The notes: a model not told the origin generated them from the sequence alone. A stretch of 64,000 nt of DNA from Ruminococcus sp. AF31-8BH (GCF_003460605.1 NZ_QTVN01000010.1:141141-205140); one strand, 5' to 3'; shown: positions 44,326 to 53,689, numbered from the stretch's first letter. A program made the numbers and translations.

Positions 44326-46271
44326 TTTGCTTCCTCCTTCTCATCTTGGGTGCTTCCCATTACGATCCGCACCTTGTGTGTGCTTCCGGCTTCCTGTACC
44401 GGTATTTTTTCCGTCAGGGCTCCATCCAGGAAAATCTGGCACACGCCCTTGGATACATGCTCCGGATTTTCTACCGTAATGTCATACTGTGCACCCCGCC
44501 ACTGTCTGGTCAGGGTAAAGCCATCCCAGCCCTTTGGAATGCAGGGATCGATTTCAAGAGCATCCATGCCGGGGCGGATTCCAAGCATGTAATGCGTTGC
44601 GGAATAGTAAGCCCAGCCGCCGGTTCCAGTCATAAAGGGATGTCTGGCCCTTCCAAAAGCGGTGTGATCTTTTCCCACAACAAACTGGCAGTAGGAATAA
44701 GGCTCCGCCTCACGGATCTCGATCTTATCATTCTGATAGTACGGACAAAGAGCGTGGTAAAATTCCATGGCACTCTCTCCGCCGCCTAAGTTCAGACAGT
44801 CGTTCCAGTCTGCACGAAGGCCTTTGCAGATGCCGTCCTCTCCCACCTGCCTGCAGGAGAAATCCAGGATTCGTTTCATATGTTCATAAACGCTTCCTTC
44901 ACCGCCGTCTGCATAGGTATAGATCTCATCCAGGAAAGAAAACTCTCCCGTTTCTTTTATGTATTCATTGATGGAAGCCACCAGCCACAGGGCATCGTCC
45001 GAGCAGGTGTCCTCAATTCCGTGAATCATATCGTCAAGCTTAGGAGTTGGCACAACGGTAGGTGATTTAAAAGGCTTTTTGCCTTTTTCTTCCGGGTCGA
45101 ACCACTCCGGCTGGAACAGATGAAGTCCGTAGCCTTCCTTTACCAGGCCGCGAAGAAGCTCCACAATTCTCTGGCGGCATTTCTCCGGGTTGGAATGAGG
45201 AACGGTCATGGAATCCTGTGAGGTGTCACGATAGCCAAGTCCGGTACGTCCGCCTACCTCAATAAAGGATGCAAATCTGGAGAACATAATATTGACCTCT
45301 GCCTGGTACAGGGTCCAGGTGTTGATCAGGGTGTTCATACCCTCATCCGGGGTATGGATCTGCAGGCGGTTGATCTTCTTGTCCCAGCATACCTTCAGCT
45401 GCTCATAGACATGGTCTGCCGCCGGACCGTTTGCATATTTGGCACGGATTTTCTTTCCATTTTCCCTGGTACCCTCTCCCAGAAGGAAAATCACACGCAC
45501 TTCTTCTCCTGGCTTCAGAACCAGCTGTTTGTGCAGAGCGCCGCAATGGTTGTTTCCAAGCTCGCTGCTGCCGCTTAAATGGCCGTTCTCAACTCCAATG
45601 GGATTGTCCTCCGTGCGGTAACTGCCAATAAATTTATCTCTCAGACAGTCGTAGCTGTCCGGTGTAAAATCCGCTGTGAAAAACTGATATCCGAACTCCT
45701 CGTAGAACAGGTCGCACTCAATGATTCCGTCCTCATAAGAAGAACCGGACGCATACATACTCATCTGGAAATTCTGGTTATCCATGGCAATCTGATGGAA
45801 GGAAAATTCCAGATAGGAAAAAACGCTGAGCTTACGGGTGCGGTCGCTGTTGTTTTTGATCCGCACATCCCAGATTTCCACCGGGTCGTCCATGGCTACA
45901 GACATTTTCTGGGAGGCAAAGATGTCGCTATAATCGCATTCATAGACGGAATAGGACATGCCGTGGCGGCAGGTATACTTCGCCTGATCAAGGGGCTTGC
46001 CAACCGGCTGCCAGGAGACGCTCCAGTAATCCCCGCTCTCGTCATCTCTCAAATATACATAGTGTCCAGGCCGGTCCATGGGAACTCCGTTTGGACGGAA
46101 CCTGGTGATCCTGTGGTACTCCGGTGATTTGTAGAAAATATACCCTCCTGCTGTGTGGTTCAATACTGCACACATATCCTTCACGCCAATGTAGTTGGTC
46201 CATGAGGTGGGAAGGTCTACACGGTCAATCACATATTCCCTGTTTTCATTATCAAAATGTCCATACTGCAT
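44322..46271 (-). CDS. GH94 cellobiose-type phosphorylase with large internal in-frame deletion
   Basis: 649 aa; GH94 cellobiose phosphorylases are normally near 800. The N-terminal beta-domain (MQYGHFDNENREYVIDRVDL, WTNYIGVKDMCAVLNHTAGG) and the start of the (alpha/alpha)6 barrel (GGRTGLGYRDTSQDSM, RADWNDCLNLGGGESAM) are intact; the expected general-acid aspartate is Asp491. After Met502 the sequence jumps to EFYHALCPYYQNDKIEIREA and PFMTGTGGWAYYSATHYM near the C-terminus. About 150 residues with several barrel helices and phosphate-binding histidines are missing, so activity is doubtful. The join (about 44766) lies at GCCATGG-type sequence likely repeated in the parent. The start ATG at 46271 has AGGAGG. 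Confidence 0.8.
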   Translation of the reverse strand: MQYGHFDNENREYVIDRVDLPTSWTNYIGVKDMCAVLNHTAGGYIFYKSPEYHRITRFRPNGVPMDRPGHYVYLRDDESGDYWSVSWQPVGKPLDQAKYTCRHGMSYSVYECDYSDIFASQKMSVAMDDPVEIWDVRIKNNSDRTRKLSVFSYLEFSFHQIAMDNQNFQMSMYASGSSYEDGIIECDLFYEEFGYQFFTADFTPDSYDCLRDKFIGSYRTEDNPIGVENGHLSGSSELGNNHCGALHKQLVLKPGEEVRVIFLLGEGTRENGKKIRAKYANGPAADHVYEQLKVCWDKKINRLQIHTPDEGMNTLINTWTLYQAEVNIMFSRFASFIEVGGRTGLGYRDTSQDSMTVPHSNPEKCRQRIVELLRGLVKEGYGLHLFQPEWFDPEEKGKKPFKSPTVVPTPKLDDMIHGIEDTCSDDALWLVASINEYIKETGEFSFLDEIYTYADGGEGSVYEHMKRILDFSCRQVGEDGICKGLRADWNDCLNLGGGESAMEFYHALCPYYQNDKIEIREAEPYSYCQFVVGKDHTAFGRARHPFMTGTGGWAYYSATHYMLGIRPGMDALEIDPCIPKGWDGFTLTRQWRGAQYDITVENPEHVSKGVCQIFLDGALTEKIPVQEAGSTHKVRIVMGSTQDEKEEAK

Positions 46272-46306
46272 AAGAAATCCTCCTGTTATCCCCAATCTTT
46301 ATTCTC

Positions 46307-46335
46307 ATTATAGGATTTTTTGCCGGACTTCGGAA
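46307..46335 (-). promoter_or_regulatory. Candidate promoter of the GH94 operon
   Basis: On the minus strand TATAAT (46312-46307) with a 17-bp spacer and a weak TTCCGA -35 box (46335-46330). The weak -35 fits an activator-dependent promoter; the activator would presumably be the YesN-type regulator. Confidence 0.45.
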
Positions 46336-46399
46336 TGTTTGCTTATGGGAAAAATTGTCTATACTTGTGCAAGAAAAACAGCTCTTTGAAAACCAGGAA

Positions 46400-46443
46400 A
46401 ATAAAAAGGAACCAGAAGCAGAATTTCTTCTGCTATGGTTCCT
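46400..46443 (-). terminator. Terminator of the smpB-thioesterase genes
   Basis: AAGGAACCA-AGCAGAA pairs with TTCTGCT-TGGTTCCT, followed on the minus strand by TTTTTATTTT, 17 bp after the thioesterase stop. Confidence 0.9.
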
Positions 46444-46459
46444 TTCCGGAATTTGATCA

Positions 46460-46948
46460 TCAGAATCCGGCGTCTCTTCTTTCTTTGCGCATTTCCCTGC
46501 GAAGAAGTGCTGCCTCGTGGCGGCCTTTCTCGGCCTCTGTGCGGATGAGAAGTCCCGGGATGGGCGTGGGCCGTTCCTTCTCGTTTACTGCCACCATCAC
46601 GGAAAATGCACGGTTCACCATGTAGCGCATTCCATCTGAACGCTCCACGTAAGAATCGATTTCCACCTCCATGGAAGTGTTGCCCACATAAGTCACATAG
46701 CCGATCATCACAAGGATCTCGCCCTCATAGACAGGCTCCTTGAACTGCAGATTATCCACAGCTGCAGTGGTCACACGGTAAGTGCCGCAGTGGCGCATGG
46801 CAACCACGCCGGATACCTCATCCACCCACTGCATCAGCATTCCGCCGAACAGCCTTCCTCCTGCATTCAGATGCTGGTGCATGATCAGATGCACCTGCTC
46901 CGTACGGGAATCATCCACCGTTTTCATCACACGTTTTTTCTCTTCCAT
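46460..46948 (-). CDS. Acyl-CoA thioesterase, hotdog fold
   Basis: 162 aa of the YciA/BFIT-type hotdog family. HLIMHQHLNAGGRLFGGMLMQWVDEVSGVVAMRHCG holds the catalytic aspartate region, followed by VTTAAVDNLQFKEPVYEGEIL. The C-terminus ends in a basic tail (RREMRKERRDAGF). It follows smpB by 12 bp. The acyl-CoA substrate is not predictable. Confidence 0.88.
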   Translation of the reverse strand: MEEKKRVMKTVDDSRTEQVHLIMHQHLNAGGRLFGGMLMQWVDEVSGVVAMRHCGTYRVTTAAVDNLQFKEPVYEGEILVMIGYVTYVGNTSMEVEIDSYVERSDGMRYMVNRAFSVMVAVNEKERPTPIPGLLIRTEAEKGRHEAALLRREMRKERRDAGF

Positions 46949-46960
46949 ACCTGACCTCTT

Positions 46961-47431
46961 CTAATAAAGATTTTTCACTTTAAAATCACGCTCAGCTTCT
47001 CTTCTCTGATCCTTCTTGGCGATGTCCTGGCGTTTGTCATAAAGCTTCTTACCTCTTGCCATACCGATTTCAACCTTTACTAGGCTGTCCTTGAAATAGA
47101 CCTTGATCGGCACAAGGGTCAGTCCTTTTTCCTTCAGCTTTGCTTCCATTTTGTTAATTTCGCTGCGATGAAGCAGAAGCTTGCGAATGCGCAGGGGATC
47201 CTTGTTGAAAATATTTCCTTTTTCATATGGACTGATATTCATTCCGTAAATATAAACCTCTCCATTCTGGATTCGCACAAAGGATTCCTTTACGCTGCAT
47301 TTTCCCATGCGAAGGGATTTTACTTCCGTTCCTGCAAGGGCGATTCCAGCCTCATAAGTATCCTCGATAAAATAATCGTGAAAGGCCTTTTTATTATTTG
47401 CAATCAGTTTGATTCCTGGTTTCTTTGCCAT
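46961..47431 (-). CDS. smpB: SsrA-binding protein SmpB
   Basis: Binds tmRNA and delivers it to stalled ribosomes. 156 aa. [48 protein letters not shown] and the basic C-terminal tail ([25 protein letters not shown]) are all present. The start ATG at 47431 has GGGAGGA; a frame reaching 47470 is discarded. The tmRNA gene is not in this window. Confidence 0.97.
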   Translation of the reverse strand: MAKKPGIKLIANNKKAFHDYFIEDTYEAGIALAGTEVKSLRMGKCSVKESFVRIQNGEVYIYGMNISPYEKGNIFNKDPLRIRKLLLHRSEINKMEAKLKEKGLTLVPIKVYFKDSLVKVEIGMARGKKLYDKRQDIAKKDQRREAERDFKVKNLY

Positions 47432-47451
47432 AAGTTCCTCCCTGTATGGAT

Positions 47452-47469
47452 TGTCACCTGTAGGTGACA
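47452..47469. repeat. Isolated small hairpin resembling the first stem of the structured repeats
   Basis: TGTCACC-TGTA-GGTGACA between rnr and smpB. The structured repeats open with TGTCGCC-TGCC/TGTC-GGCGACA; the one changed pair (G-C to A-T) is compensatory. Confidence 0.5.
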
Positions 47470-47485
47470 CTAATCATAATACTAT

Positions 47486-49885
47486 TTACCAGTCATGCTG
47501 CTCTGCCAGAACAAAATCTACTGTCTTAAGCATTGTATCTGCCTCTGCCACACGCACGCGCACCTTCTGTCCCAGGGCAAAAACCTTTCCGGTCACATCT
47601 CCCCGCAGCTCATAGGCGTCCTGATCAAAGGTATAGTAATCATCTCTCAGCGTATTTACGTGTACCAGTCCCTCTACGGTATTGGGAAGCTCCACATAAA
47701 AGCCCCATCCGGTAACGCCGGAAATGATTCCCTCAAATTCTTCTCCAATATGATAGGACATATACTCTGCCTTTTTCAGTTTATCGGATTCTCTTTCTGC
47801 CTCATCTGCACGGCGCTCGCATACACTTGACTGTCTTGCCACATCCTCAAGGATTTCCTTATAGTGTTCTGTCTTTCCTTCCCTTTCCAGACGTCCCCGC
47901 AGCTTATCCTTAATGATTCTGTGGATCTGAAGATCCGGATAGCGACGAATGGGGGAGGTAAAATGGCAGTAATATTTGGCTGCCAGCCCAAAATGGCCAC
48001 TGCACTCAGTGGTATACTTGGCCTGCTTCATGGTACGAAGGGTCAGGCGGCTGATCTGTGGTTCATTTGGAAGTCCCTCAATGCCCTCAAGAATCGTCTG
48101 AATCTCCTTTGGAGTAATCTCCTGTCCCATTTTCTGCACCGTAACACCCTGATTGTGAAGCAGAGTGAGAAGGCTTTCCACCTTCTCCGGATCCGGATTC
48201 TCGTGGGTACGGTATACAAACGGCATATCGTCTCTGCAGCACTCTTCTGCCACTGTCTCGTTTGCCATGAGCATGAAATCCTCAATGATCCGGGTTGCCA
48301 CATTTGCCTCGTAAGGCTTGATGTCAATGGCACGGCCTGCTGCATTGAGAATGATCTTGCTTTCCGGGAAATCAAAATCAATGGAACCTCTGTGGTGACG
48401 GTTTCCCCTCAGGATCTGGGAAAGCTCCTTCATCAGGAAAAACATGGGAACCAGATCTGCATACCGTTTCTTTGCTTCTTCGTCTGTATCTTCCAGAATA
48501 TTTTTCACATCTGTATAATTCATTCGTTCATCCACACAGATCACCGTCTCTGCGATCTTGTGGGAAACCATATTGCCTTTTTCATCAATGTCCATCAGGC
48601 AGCTTAAGGTCAGCCTGTCCTGTCCCTGGTTCAAAGAACAGATGCCGTTGGAAAGCCGCTCCGGAAGCATGGGAATGACGCGGTCAGCCAGGTAAACGCT
48701 GGTTCCGCGCTTCAGTGCCTCACGGTCAAGGGCACTTCCTCCCTGGACATAGTTGCTGACATCTGCAATGTGAACACCCAGGTGATAGATGCCGTTCTTT
48801 TTGGTCAGGGTAACTGCATCGTCCAGATCCTTGGCATCCTCCCCGTCAATGGTGACGGTCTGAAGATGGCGAAGGTCCAGTCTTCCATCCCGGTCTGCAT
48901 CCAGCACACGATCCGGCACGCGGTTCGCCTGTCGGATTACCTTCTCTGGGAATTCACTTGGAATACCGAAGCTTTTTACAATGGCAAGGATGTCGGTTCC
49001 CGGTGCACGGCAGCTGCCAAGATTTTCCTTGATCCTGCCTTCCGGGTTGCGGTTCTTGCTTCCGTAGCTGGTGATCTCCACAACTACCTTATCTCCGTCC
49101 TTGATCCCATTTGAATCCTTGCGGGGAATGAATACATCCTTGGAAAACTTGGGATTGTCGCTGATCACAAAGCCAAAATCCCGGCTGTTCTCGTAGGTTC
49201 CCACGATTTCCGGCATGCCGCGTTCCAGGATCTTCACTACGATTCCTTCCCTGCGCCTGCCTTCCTGCGGCTCTTTTGTGATTATAACACGAACCTTGTC
49301 CTGATGCATAGCCGTTCCGGTGCAATCCTCGGGAATAAATACGTCATTTTCTTCGCCCTCTACTTCCACGAAGCCAAAGCCCTTGGGATGGCCGATGAAA
49401 GTTCCCTCTACAGACGGGCAGTCTGCGTATTCCGTTTCCAGGCGGGCAAGACGAATTTCCGGATCTTCCTCCTCATAACGTCTGCCAGAGCGCCTGTCCT
49501 CGTATCTGCCCCGGCCGTCACGTCCGTGGTCATTGCGGGAGCCATATTTCTCTTTGCGGTCCCCGGAATTTTTCTTTGATTTTCTTCCGGATGCTTCCTC
49601 CTTGTATTTGTCCAGGCGCTTCTCGGATTTCTCTTCTTTTCTTCTATGAAGCTTTTCTTTTCCGCGCTTTCTTCCGGTTACCTTAGAATAGCGGCCTTTG
49701 GAATCCAGGTCTGCCCTGCCCTCTGCTACCAGGTCATCCAGCACACGGTACAGATCCTTTTTCTCATCCTTGGAAAGGCGGAGCAGGCCTGCGATCTCCC
49801 GAAAGCGCATAGGCTGGTACACCGGGTCACCCAGAAGCTCCATCATAAATTTTTTTCGTTTGTCAAAATCTCTGTCTTTACTCAT
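47486..49885 (-). CDS. rnr: Ribonuclease R
   Basis: 3'-5' exoribonuclease, 799 aa. An N-terminal winged-helix region is followed by an unusually long Lys/Arg/Gly-rich segment (~70-135). Then cold-shock-like domains (GTFIGHPKGFGFVEVEGEEN, VGTYENSRDFGFVISDN), the RNB catalytic core (TIDGEDAKDLDDAVTL, HIADVSNYV, SPIRRYPDLQIHR) and a C-terminal S1 domain (FEGIISGVTGWGFYVELPNT). It precedes smpB, the common secG-rnr-smpB order. Confidence 0.96.
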   Translation of the reverse strand: MSKDRDFDKRKKFMMELLGDPVYQPMRFREIAGLLRLSKDEKKDLYRVLDDLVAEGRADLDSKGRYSKVTGRKRGKEKLHRRKEEKSEKRLDKYKEEASGRKSKKNSGDRKEKYGSRNDHGRDGRGRYEDRRSGRRYEEEDPEIRLARLETEYADCPSVEGTFIGHPKGFGFVEVEGEENDVFIPEDCTGTAMHQDKVRVIITKEPQEGRRREGIVVKILERGMPEIVGTYENSRDFGFVISDNPKFSKDVFIPRKDSNGIKDGDKVVVEITSYGSKNRNPEGRIKENLGSCRAPGTDILAIVKSFGIPSEFPEKVIRQANRVPDRVLDADRDGRLDLRHLQTVTIDGEDAKDLDDAVTLTKKNGIYHLGVHIADVSNYVQGGSALDREALKRGTSVYLADRVIPMLPERLSNGICSLNQGQDRLTLSCLMDIDEKGNMVSHKIAETVICVDERMNYTDVKNILEDTDEEAKKRYADLVPMFFLMKELSQILRGNRHHRGSIDFDFPESKIILNAAGRAIDIKPYEANVATRIIEDFMLMANETVAEECCRDDMPFVYRTHENPDPEKVESLLTLLHNQGVTVQKMGQEITPKEIQTILEGIEGLPNEPQISRLTLRTMKQAKYTTECSGHFGLAAKYYCHFTSPIRRYPDLQIHRIIKDKLRGRLEREGKTEHYKEILEDVARQSSVCERRADEAERESDKLKKAEYMSYHIGEEFEGIISGVTGWGFYVELPNTVEGLVHVNTLRDDYYTFDQDAYELRGDVTGKVFALGQKVRVRVAEADTMLKTVDFVLAEQHDW

Positions 49886-49921
49886 TTATCTCCTTTTCTA
49901 TGTCAAACACACGTGCAATGA

Positions 49922-50115
49922 GGATATGTCGCCTGTCGGCGACATATCCATGAAAGTCAGTTACTCCGCACCTACGGTGCTCCCGTAACTGCCGACCGTA
50001 TTCGTAATCCGGGCTATCGCCCTACTTACTCATACGGTCTAGCCCGTCCAATATCTGCGAATTCGTCCATGCAAGCATGGCTCATTCGCAGCTGCTGGAC
50101 AGGACTTTCATAGTA
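49922..50115. repeat. Structured intergenic repeat, copy 3
   Basis: Perfect 12-bp opening hairpin GGATATGTCGCC-TGTC-GGCGACATATCC; CAGTTAC-TCC-GCACC-TAC-GGTGC-TCCC-GTAACTG; GACCGTAT / ATACGGTC around GGGCTA / TAGCCC; CTGCGAAT / ATTCGCAG around CCATGCAAGCATGG; closing ATGAAAGTC / GACTTTCAT. Compared with copy 1, seven base pairs differ by changes on both sides of a stem. It fills the gap between the secG terminator and rnr. Confidence 0.8.
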
Positions 50116-50150
50116 AAAAACACTCTTGTGATCAGATCAACAAGAGTGTT
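50115..50150 (-). terminator. Terminator of secG
   Basis: AACACTCTTG pairs perfectly with CAAGAGTGTT, followed on the minus strand by six Ts, 14 bp after the secG stop. Confidence 0.92.
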
Positions 50151-50163
50151 TCCCAGTTCATTC

Positions 50164-50400
50164 TTAGAAATTCAGATTTAATACAACTGCCAGTACAAAG
50201 AACAAAACTCCCATAATAGTAGTTGCCTTCACAAGTCCGCCCTCCATGGAACGTCCCTTGTTCTTACCCCAGTATGTGTCTGCTGCTCCGGCGATAGCGC
50301 CAAGTCCCTGGGACTTGCCTTCCTGCATCAGAACTACTACGGTAAGGGCAATACAATCTATAACAAAAAGAATTGTCAATATCGTTCTCAAAATCTGCAC
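50164..50400 (-). CDS. secG: Preprotein translocase subunit SecG
   Basis: 78 aa, two membrane helices (ILRTILTILFVIDCIALTVV and ATTIMGVLFFVLAVVLNL) separated by the characteristic LMQEGKSQGLGAI..GAADTYWGKNKG loop. The start is a GTG at 50400 with AGGAGG nine bases upstream; the open frame further upstream includes that ribosome binding site. Confidence 0.94.
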   Translation of the reverse strand: MQILRTILTILFVIDCIALTVVVLMQEGKSQGLGAIAGAADTYWGKNKGRSMEGGLVKATTIMGVLFFVLAVVLNLNF

Positions 50401-50518
50401 GTGGTTACACCTCCTAATCAACTAGAGGATATTGTACCATAGCCCACTTTAGATTTCAACTCTTTTTTCCCGTATTCTGGCAAATTATTGTGCACCCAAA
50501 CAGCATTTGCTGCCAGAA

Positions 50519-51838
50519 TCATGCAAACGGATTCTCATACACCGATAACCCGCCAAGCTGTTCATGGATCCGAAGCAGCTGGTTGTACTTAGCATTTCGG
50601 TCGGACCGGCAGGGAGCTCCTGTTTTGATCTGTCCGGCACCTGTGGCCACTGCCAGATCTGCAATAAAGGAATCCTCTGTCTCCCCGGATCTGTGGGAGA
50701 TCACGCTTCTGTAACCTGCCCGGGCAGCCAGCTCCACTGCTTCTAAGGATTCTGTCAGGGTTCCGATCTGGTTCACCTTGATCAGAATGGCATTGGCAGT
50801 TCCAAGCCTGATTCCACAGGACAGCCTTTTGATATTGGTGACAAAAAGATCATCCCCAACCAGCTGCACCCGGTTTCCAATCCGGCTGGTCATATCCTTC
50901 CAGCCTTCCCAGTCATCCTCCTGCAGCCCGTCTTCAATAGAAACAATGGGAAATTCATCCAGAAGCTTCTCGTAATAATCGATCATCTCCGATGCATCCC
51001 GAAGAACCTCTTTTCCCGTCATCTTGCTTTCTCCCGGAAAATAATAGGCATCCTTATTTTCATCATAAAGCTCACTGGCCGCTGCGTCAATGGCAATGCC
51101 AATATCCTCCCCTGGTTCGTATCCGGCTTTGGTGACCGCTTCCAGGATCTGCTCCAGCACCTCCCTGGAATCCTTCAGGTCCGGGGCAAAGCCGCCCTCA
51201 TCTCCCACTGCTGTAGACAGGTTTTTCTTCTTCAGAATGGTTTTCAGCGCCTGGTAGATTTCCACGCACATGCGGATTCCCTCTGAAAAACAGGAAGCTC
51301 CCACAGGCATGATCATAAACTCCTGAAGGTCCACCGTATTGTCCGCATGCCTGCCCCCGTTTAAAATATTCATCATGGGAACCGGCATTCTGCAGGCGTG
51401 ACAGCCGCCGATATACTGGTAAAGGGGAATGCGAAGGGCCATGGCCGCCGCCCGCGCCACTGCCATGGACACCCCGAGGGTAGCATTAGCTCCCAGATTG
51501 CTTTTGTTGTCCGTGCCGTCTGTCTGAACCAGCAAAGAATCAATATACGTCTGGTTCAGGGCATTTTCTCCCAGGATTGCCTCTGCAATCTTGGTGTTTA
51601 CGTTGTCCACTGCTTTTTGGACGCTTAATCCTGTGTAGTTTCCCCGGTCGCCGTCCCGCAGCTCCAGAGCTTCGAATTTTCCTGTGGATGCGCCGGATGG
51701 AACGATAGCGCGTCCTGTATATCCATTGATTCCGATGACTCCTTCGCCTACTGTCACTTCTACTTCCACAGTAGGATTGCCTCTGGAGTCCAGAACTTGT
51801 CTTGCGTGAATCTTCCGAATAGGCAAATACCGTAACAT
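50519..51838 (-). CDS. eno: Enolase
   Basis: Dehydrates 2-phosphoglycerate to phosphoenolpyruvate, 439 aa. [70 protein letters not shown] and [29 protein letters not shown] hold the metal and substrate residues. The ATG at 51838 follows AGGAGG; a frame reaching 51910 is rejected. Confidence 0.97.
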   Translation of the reverse strand: MLRYLPIRKIHARQVLDSRGNPTVEVEVTVGEGVIGINGYTGRAIVPSGASTGKFEALELRDGDRGNYTGLSVQKAVDNVNTKIAEAILGENALNQTYIDSLLVQTDGTDNKSNLGANATLGVSMAVARAAAMALRIPLYQYIGGCHACRMPVPMMNILNGGRHADNTVDLQEFMIMPVGASCFSEGIRMCVEIYQALKTILKKKNLSTAVGDEGGFAPDLKDSREVLEQILEAVTKAGYEPGEDIGIAIDAAASELYDENKDAYYFPGESKMTGKEVLRDASEMIDYYEKLLDEFPIVSIEDGLQEDDWEGWKDMTSRIGNRVQLVGDDLFVTNIKRLSCGIRLGTANAILIKVNQIGTLTESLEAVELAARAGYRSVISHRSGETEDSFIADLAVATGAGQIKTGAPCRSDRNAKYNQLLRIHEQLGGLSVYENPFA

Positions 51839-51915
51839 TTCCTTACCTCCTAAAGATTTATGGAGGTAGTTTTTCCCGTTCTTTCCGGTTCTATGCGTAA
51901 ACGAAACCATATCTG

Positions 51916-51962
51916 AAAAAAGGCTTCCTGCAAAATGTACCTCACACTTTACAGAAAGCCTT
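51916..51962 (-). terminator. Terminator of the pepP-ACT genes
   Basis: On the minus strand AAGGCTTTCTG pairs with CAGGAAGCCTT, followed by six Ts; 14 bp after the ACT-protein stop codon and upstream of eno. Confidence 0.85.
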
Positions 51963-51975
51963 ACGCAAACAAATT

Positions 51976-52392
51976 TTAGTGTACCTCAGAAATAGAGTTA
52001 AATCCCTTATTTGTCAGGCAAGCCTCTACCTCGCAGATATCCGGCACATGGAGCACCATAATCGGAAGTCCGGTTGCACGGTTAAAGGACAGGTACAGAT
52101 AGTCGATGTTGATGTTGCTCTCCTGAAGGCTGAGAAGAAGGTTGTTCAGGTTACCAACCTCATCCTTTACTTCGATTCCAAGTACATCGCTAAGCTTGCA
52201 GATAAAACCAGCCTTGGTAAGCGCCTCCAGTGCTTTCTCCGGTTTGGACACTACCATGCGGACAATTCCGTATTCTGCACTGTCATTGGTAACGGATCCT
52301 AAAATATTGATGTCTTCCCGGAGAAGGATTCCGGTTACCTCCTGCATTCTTCCTTTTGTATTTTCCGCGAAAATTGATAATTGTTTCAGCAT
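51976..52392 (-). CDS. ACT-domain amino-acid-binding protein
   Basis: 138 aa made of two ACT repeats: [30 protein letters not shown] and the second from ~70 ([30 protein letters not shown]). Stand-alone double-ACT proteins like this are common in Clostridia and are thought to sense an amino acid. No catalytic domain. It lies 49 bp downstream of a M24 peptidase gene. Confidence 0.87.
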   Translation of the reverse strand: MLKQLSIFAENTKGRMQEVTGILLREDINILGSVTNDSAEYGIVRMVVSKPEKALEALTKAGFICKLSDVLGIEVKDEVGNLNNLLLSLQESNINIDYLYLSFNRATGLPIMVLHVPDICEVEACLTNKGFNSISEVH

Positions 52393-52441
52393 TTTCTTAT
52401 TCCTTTCTGCATTTCAATAACAATATTAACTTTTTTAATAT

Positions 52442-53515
52442 TTATTCTTCTATCGGAACCTCAATCAGCTCCTTCGGGGAGTGTGCCAGGTTGCGGCAGC
52501 CATCCTCTGTTACCACTACCATATCCTCAATACGCACGCCGCCAAAGCCAGGTACATAAATTCCAGGCTCAACAGTCTCGATCATGCCAGCCTGAAGAAT
52601 AGTATCATCAGCCGGGGAAAGACGGGGGCTCTCATGGATGAACAGACCAACGCTGTGTCCAAGTCCATGTCCGAAATATTCGCCGTATCCGGCCTCTGCG
52701 ATAATATCTCTGGAAACTTTATCCACGCTTGAGCCGCTGACTCCAGCCTTCACGGCTGCAAGACCTGCAAGCTGTGCCTTTAATACCACATTGTAGATTT
52801 CTTTCTGCTTCTCGCTTGCTTTTCCAAGGACAAAAGTACGTGTCATATCGGAGCAGTATCCCTTGTATTTGCATCCGAAGTCACAGGTAACGAAATCCCC
52901 CACTTCCAGTTTCTTGTATCCTGGAATGGCATGAGGCATGGAAGAATTCAAGCCGGAAGCGATGATGGTATTGAAGCTTAAATCCTCAGCACCCTCTTTT
53001 TTCATCAGGTATTCCAGCTCTGCAGCAACTTCAAGCTCTGTCATGCCTGGCTTTACTAACTTCAGAAGCTTTTCAAATGCTTTGTCGCCGATTTCCTCTG
53101 CTCTTGCAAGATAAGTCAGCTCCTCCTCGGTCTTGATCTGGCGCAGATCATCAATCTTGGTTCCAAGCGGAGTCCAAACCTGAACCGGAAGGGCAGCCTT
53201 CATACGGTCAAACTCGCAGCAGAGCATGGACTGGTCTTCATATCCCATGTGGAAATCACCGCTCACAGTTTCTTTCTCCATGCACTCCTTCAAAATGGTC
53301 TGACGGTTGTGGGCACGGTTCTCCTCGATGACTGTGAAATCACTTTCTTTTCCAGCCTGCTCCGTATAACGGGAATCTGTGATCAGCACCTTCTGGGTGG
53401 CAGAAATATATAAAGCGCCCTCTCCTCCCCGAAATCCGCTAACATGACGCATGTTATAAGGATCTGTGATTACAAGAGCATTCAGTTTTAATTCGTCAAG
53501 AATATTGTTCAACAT
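52442..53515 (-). CDS. M24 family metallopeptidase, Xaa-Pro aminopeptidase type
   Basis: 357 aa. The N-terminal creatinase-like domain (LNALVITDPYNMRHVSGFRG) is followed by the pita-bread catalytic domain: VTCDFGCKYKGYCSDMTRTF with the two metal aspartates, FGHGLGHSVGLFIHESP, and ETVEPGIYVPGFGGVRIED with the metal glutamates. Likely releases N-terminal residues preceding proline in the cytosol. Confidence 0.92.
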   Translation of the reverse strand: MLNNILDELKLNALVITDPYNMRHVSGFRGGEGALYISATQKVLITDSRYTEQAGKESDFTVIEENRAHNRQTILKECMEKETVSGDFHMGYEDQSMLCCEFDRMKAALPVQVWTPLGTKIDDLRQIKTEEELTYLARAEEIGDKAFEKLLKLVKPGMTELEVAAELEYLMKKEGAEDLSFNTIIASGLNSSMPHAIPGYKKLEVGDFVTCDFGCKYKGYCSDMTRTFVLGKASEKQKEIYNVVLKAQLAGLAAVKAGVSGSSVDKVSRDIIAEAGYGEYFGHGLGHSVGLFIHESPRLSPADDTILQAGMIETVEPGIYVPGFGGVRIEDMVVVTEDGCRNLAHSPKELIEVPIEE

Positions 53516-53689
53516 CTTTTTTTCCTCCTCATCTTTTGTTCCTCATACACTTTAGCGCGTTGAAAAACTATATTTCCTATCAGTCATATCATACCACATT
53601 CTTCGCCATGATATTGTCTGAATTTTATATTCTTTTTATTCATATAAACTTTTTATTTTAAATAAAATAATATTTTTTCAAATTATTCG

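Noticed and set aside
50430..50520. Hairpin TTCTGGCA / TGCCAGAA after eno as a terminator
   Set aside because: The stem is good but the loop is long and no U-run follows on the minus strand; left unannotated.
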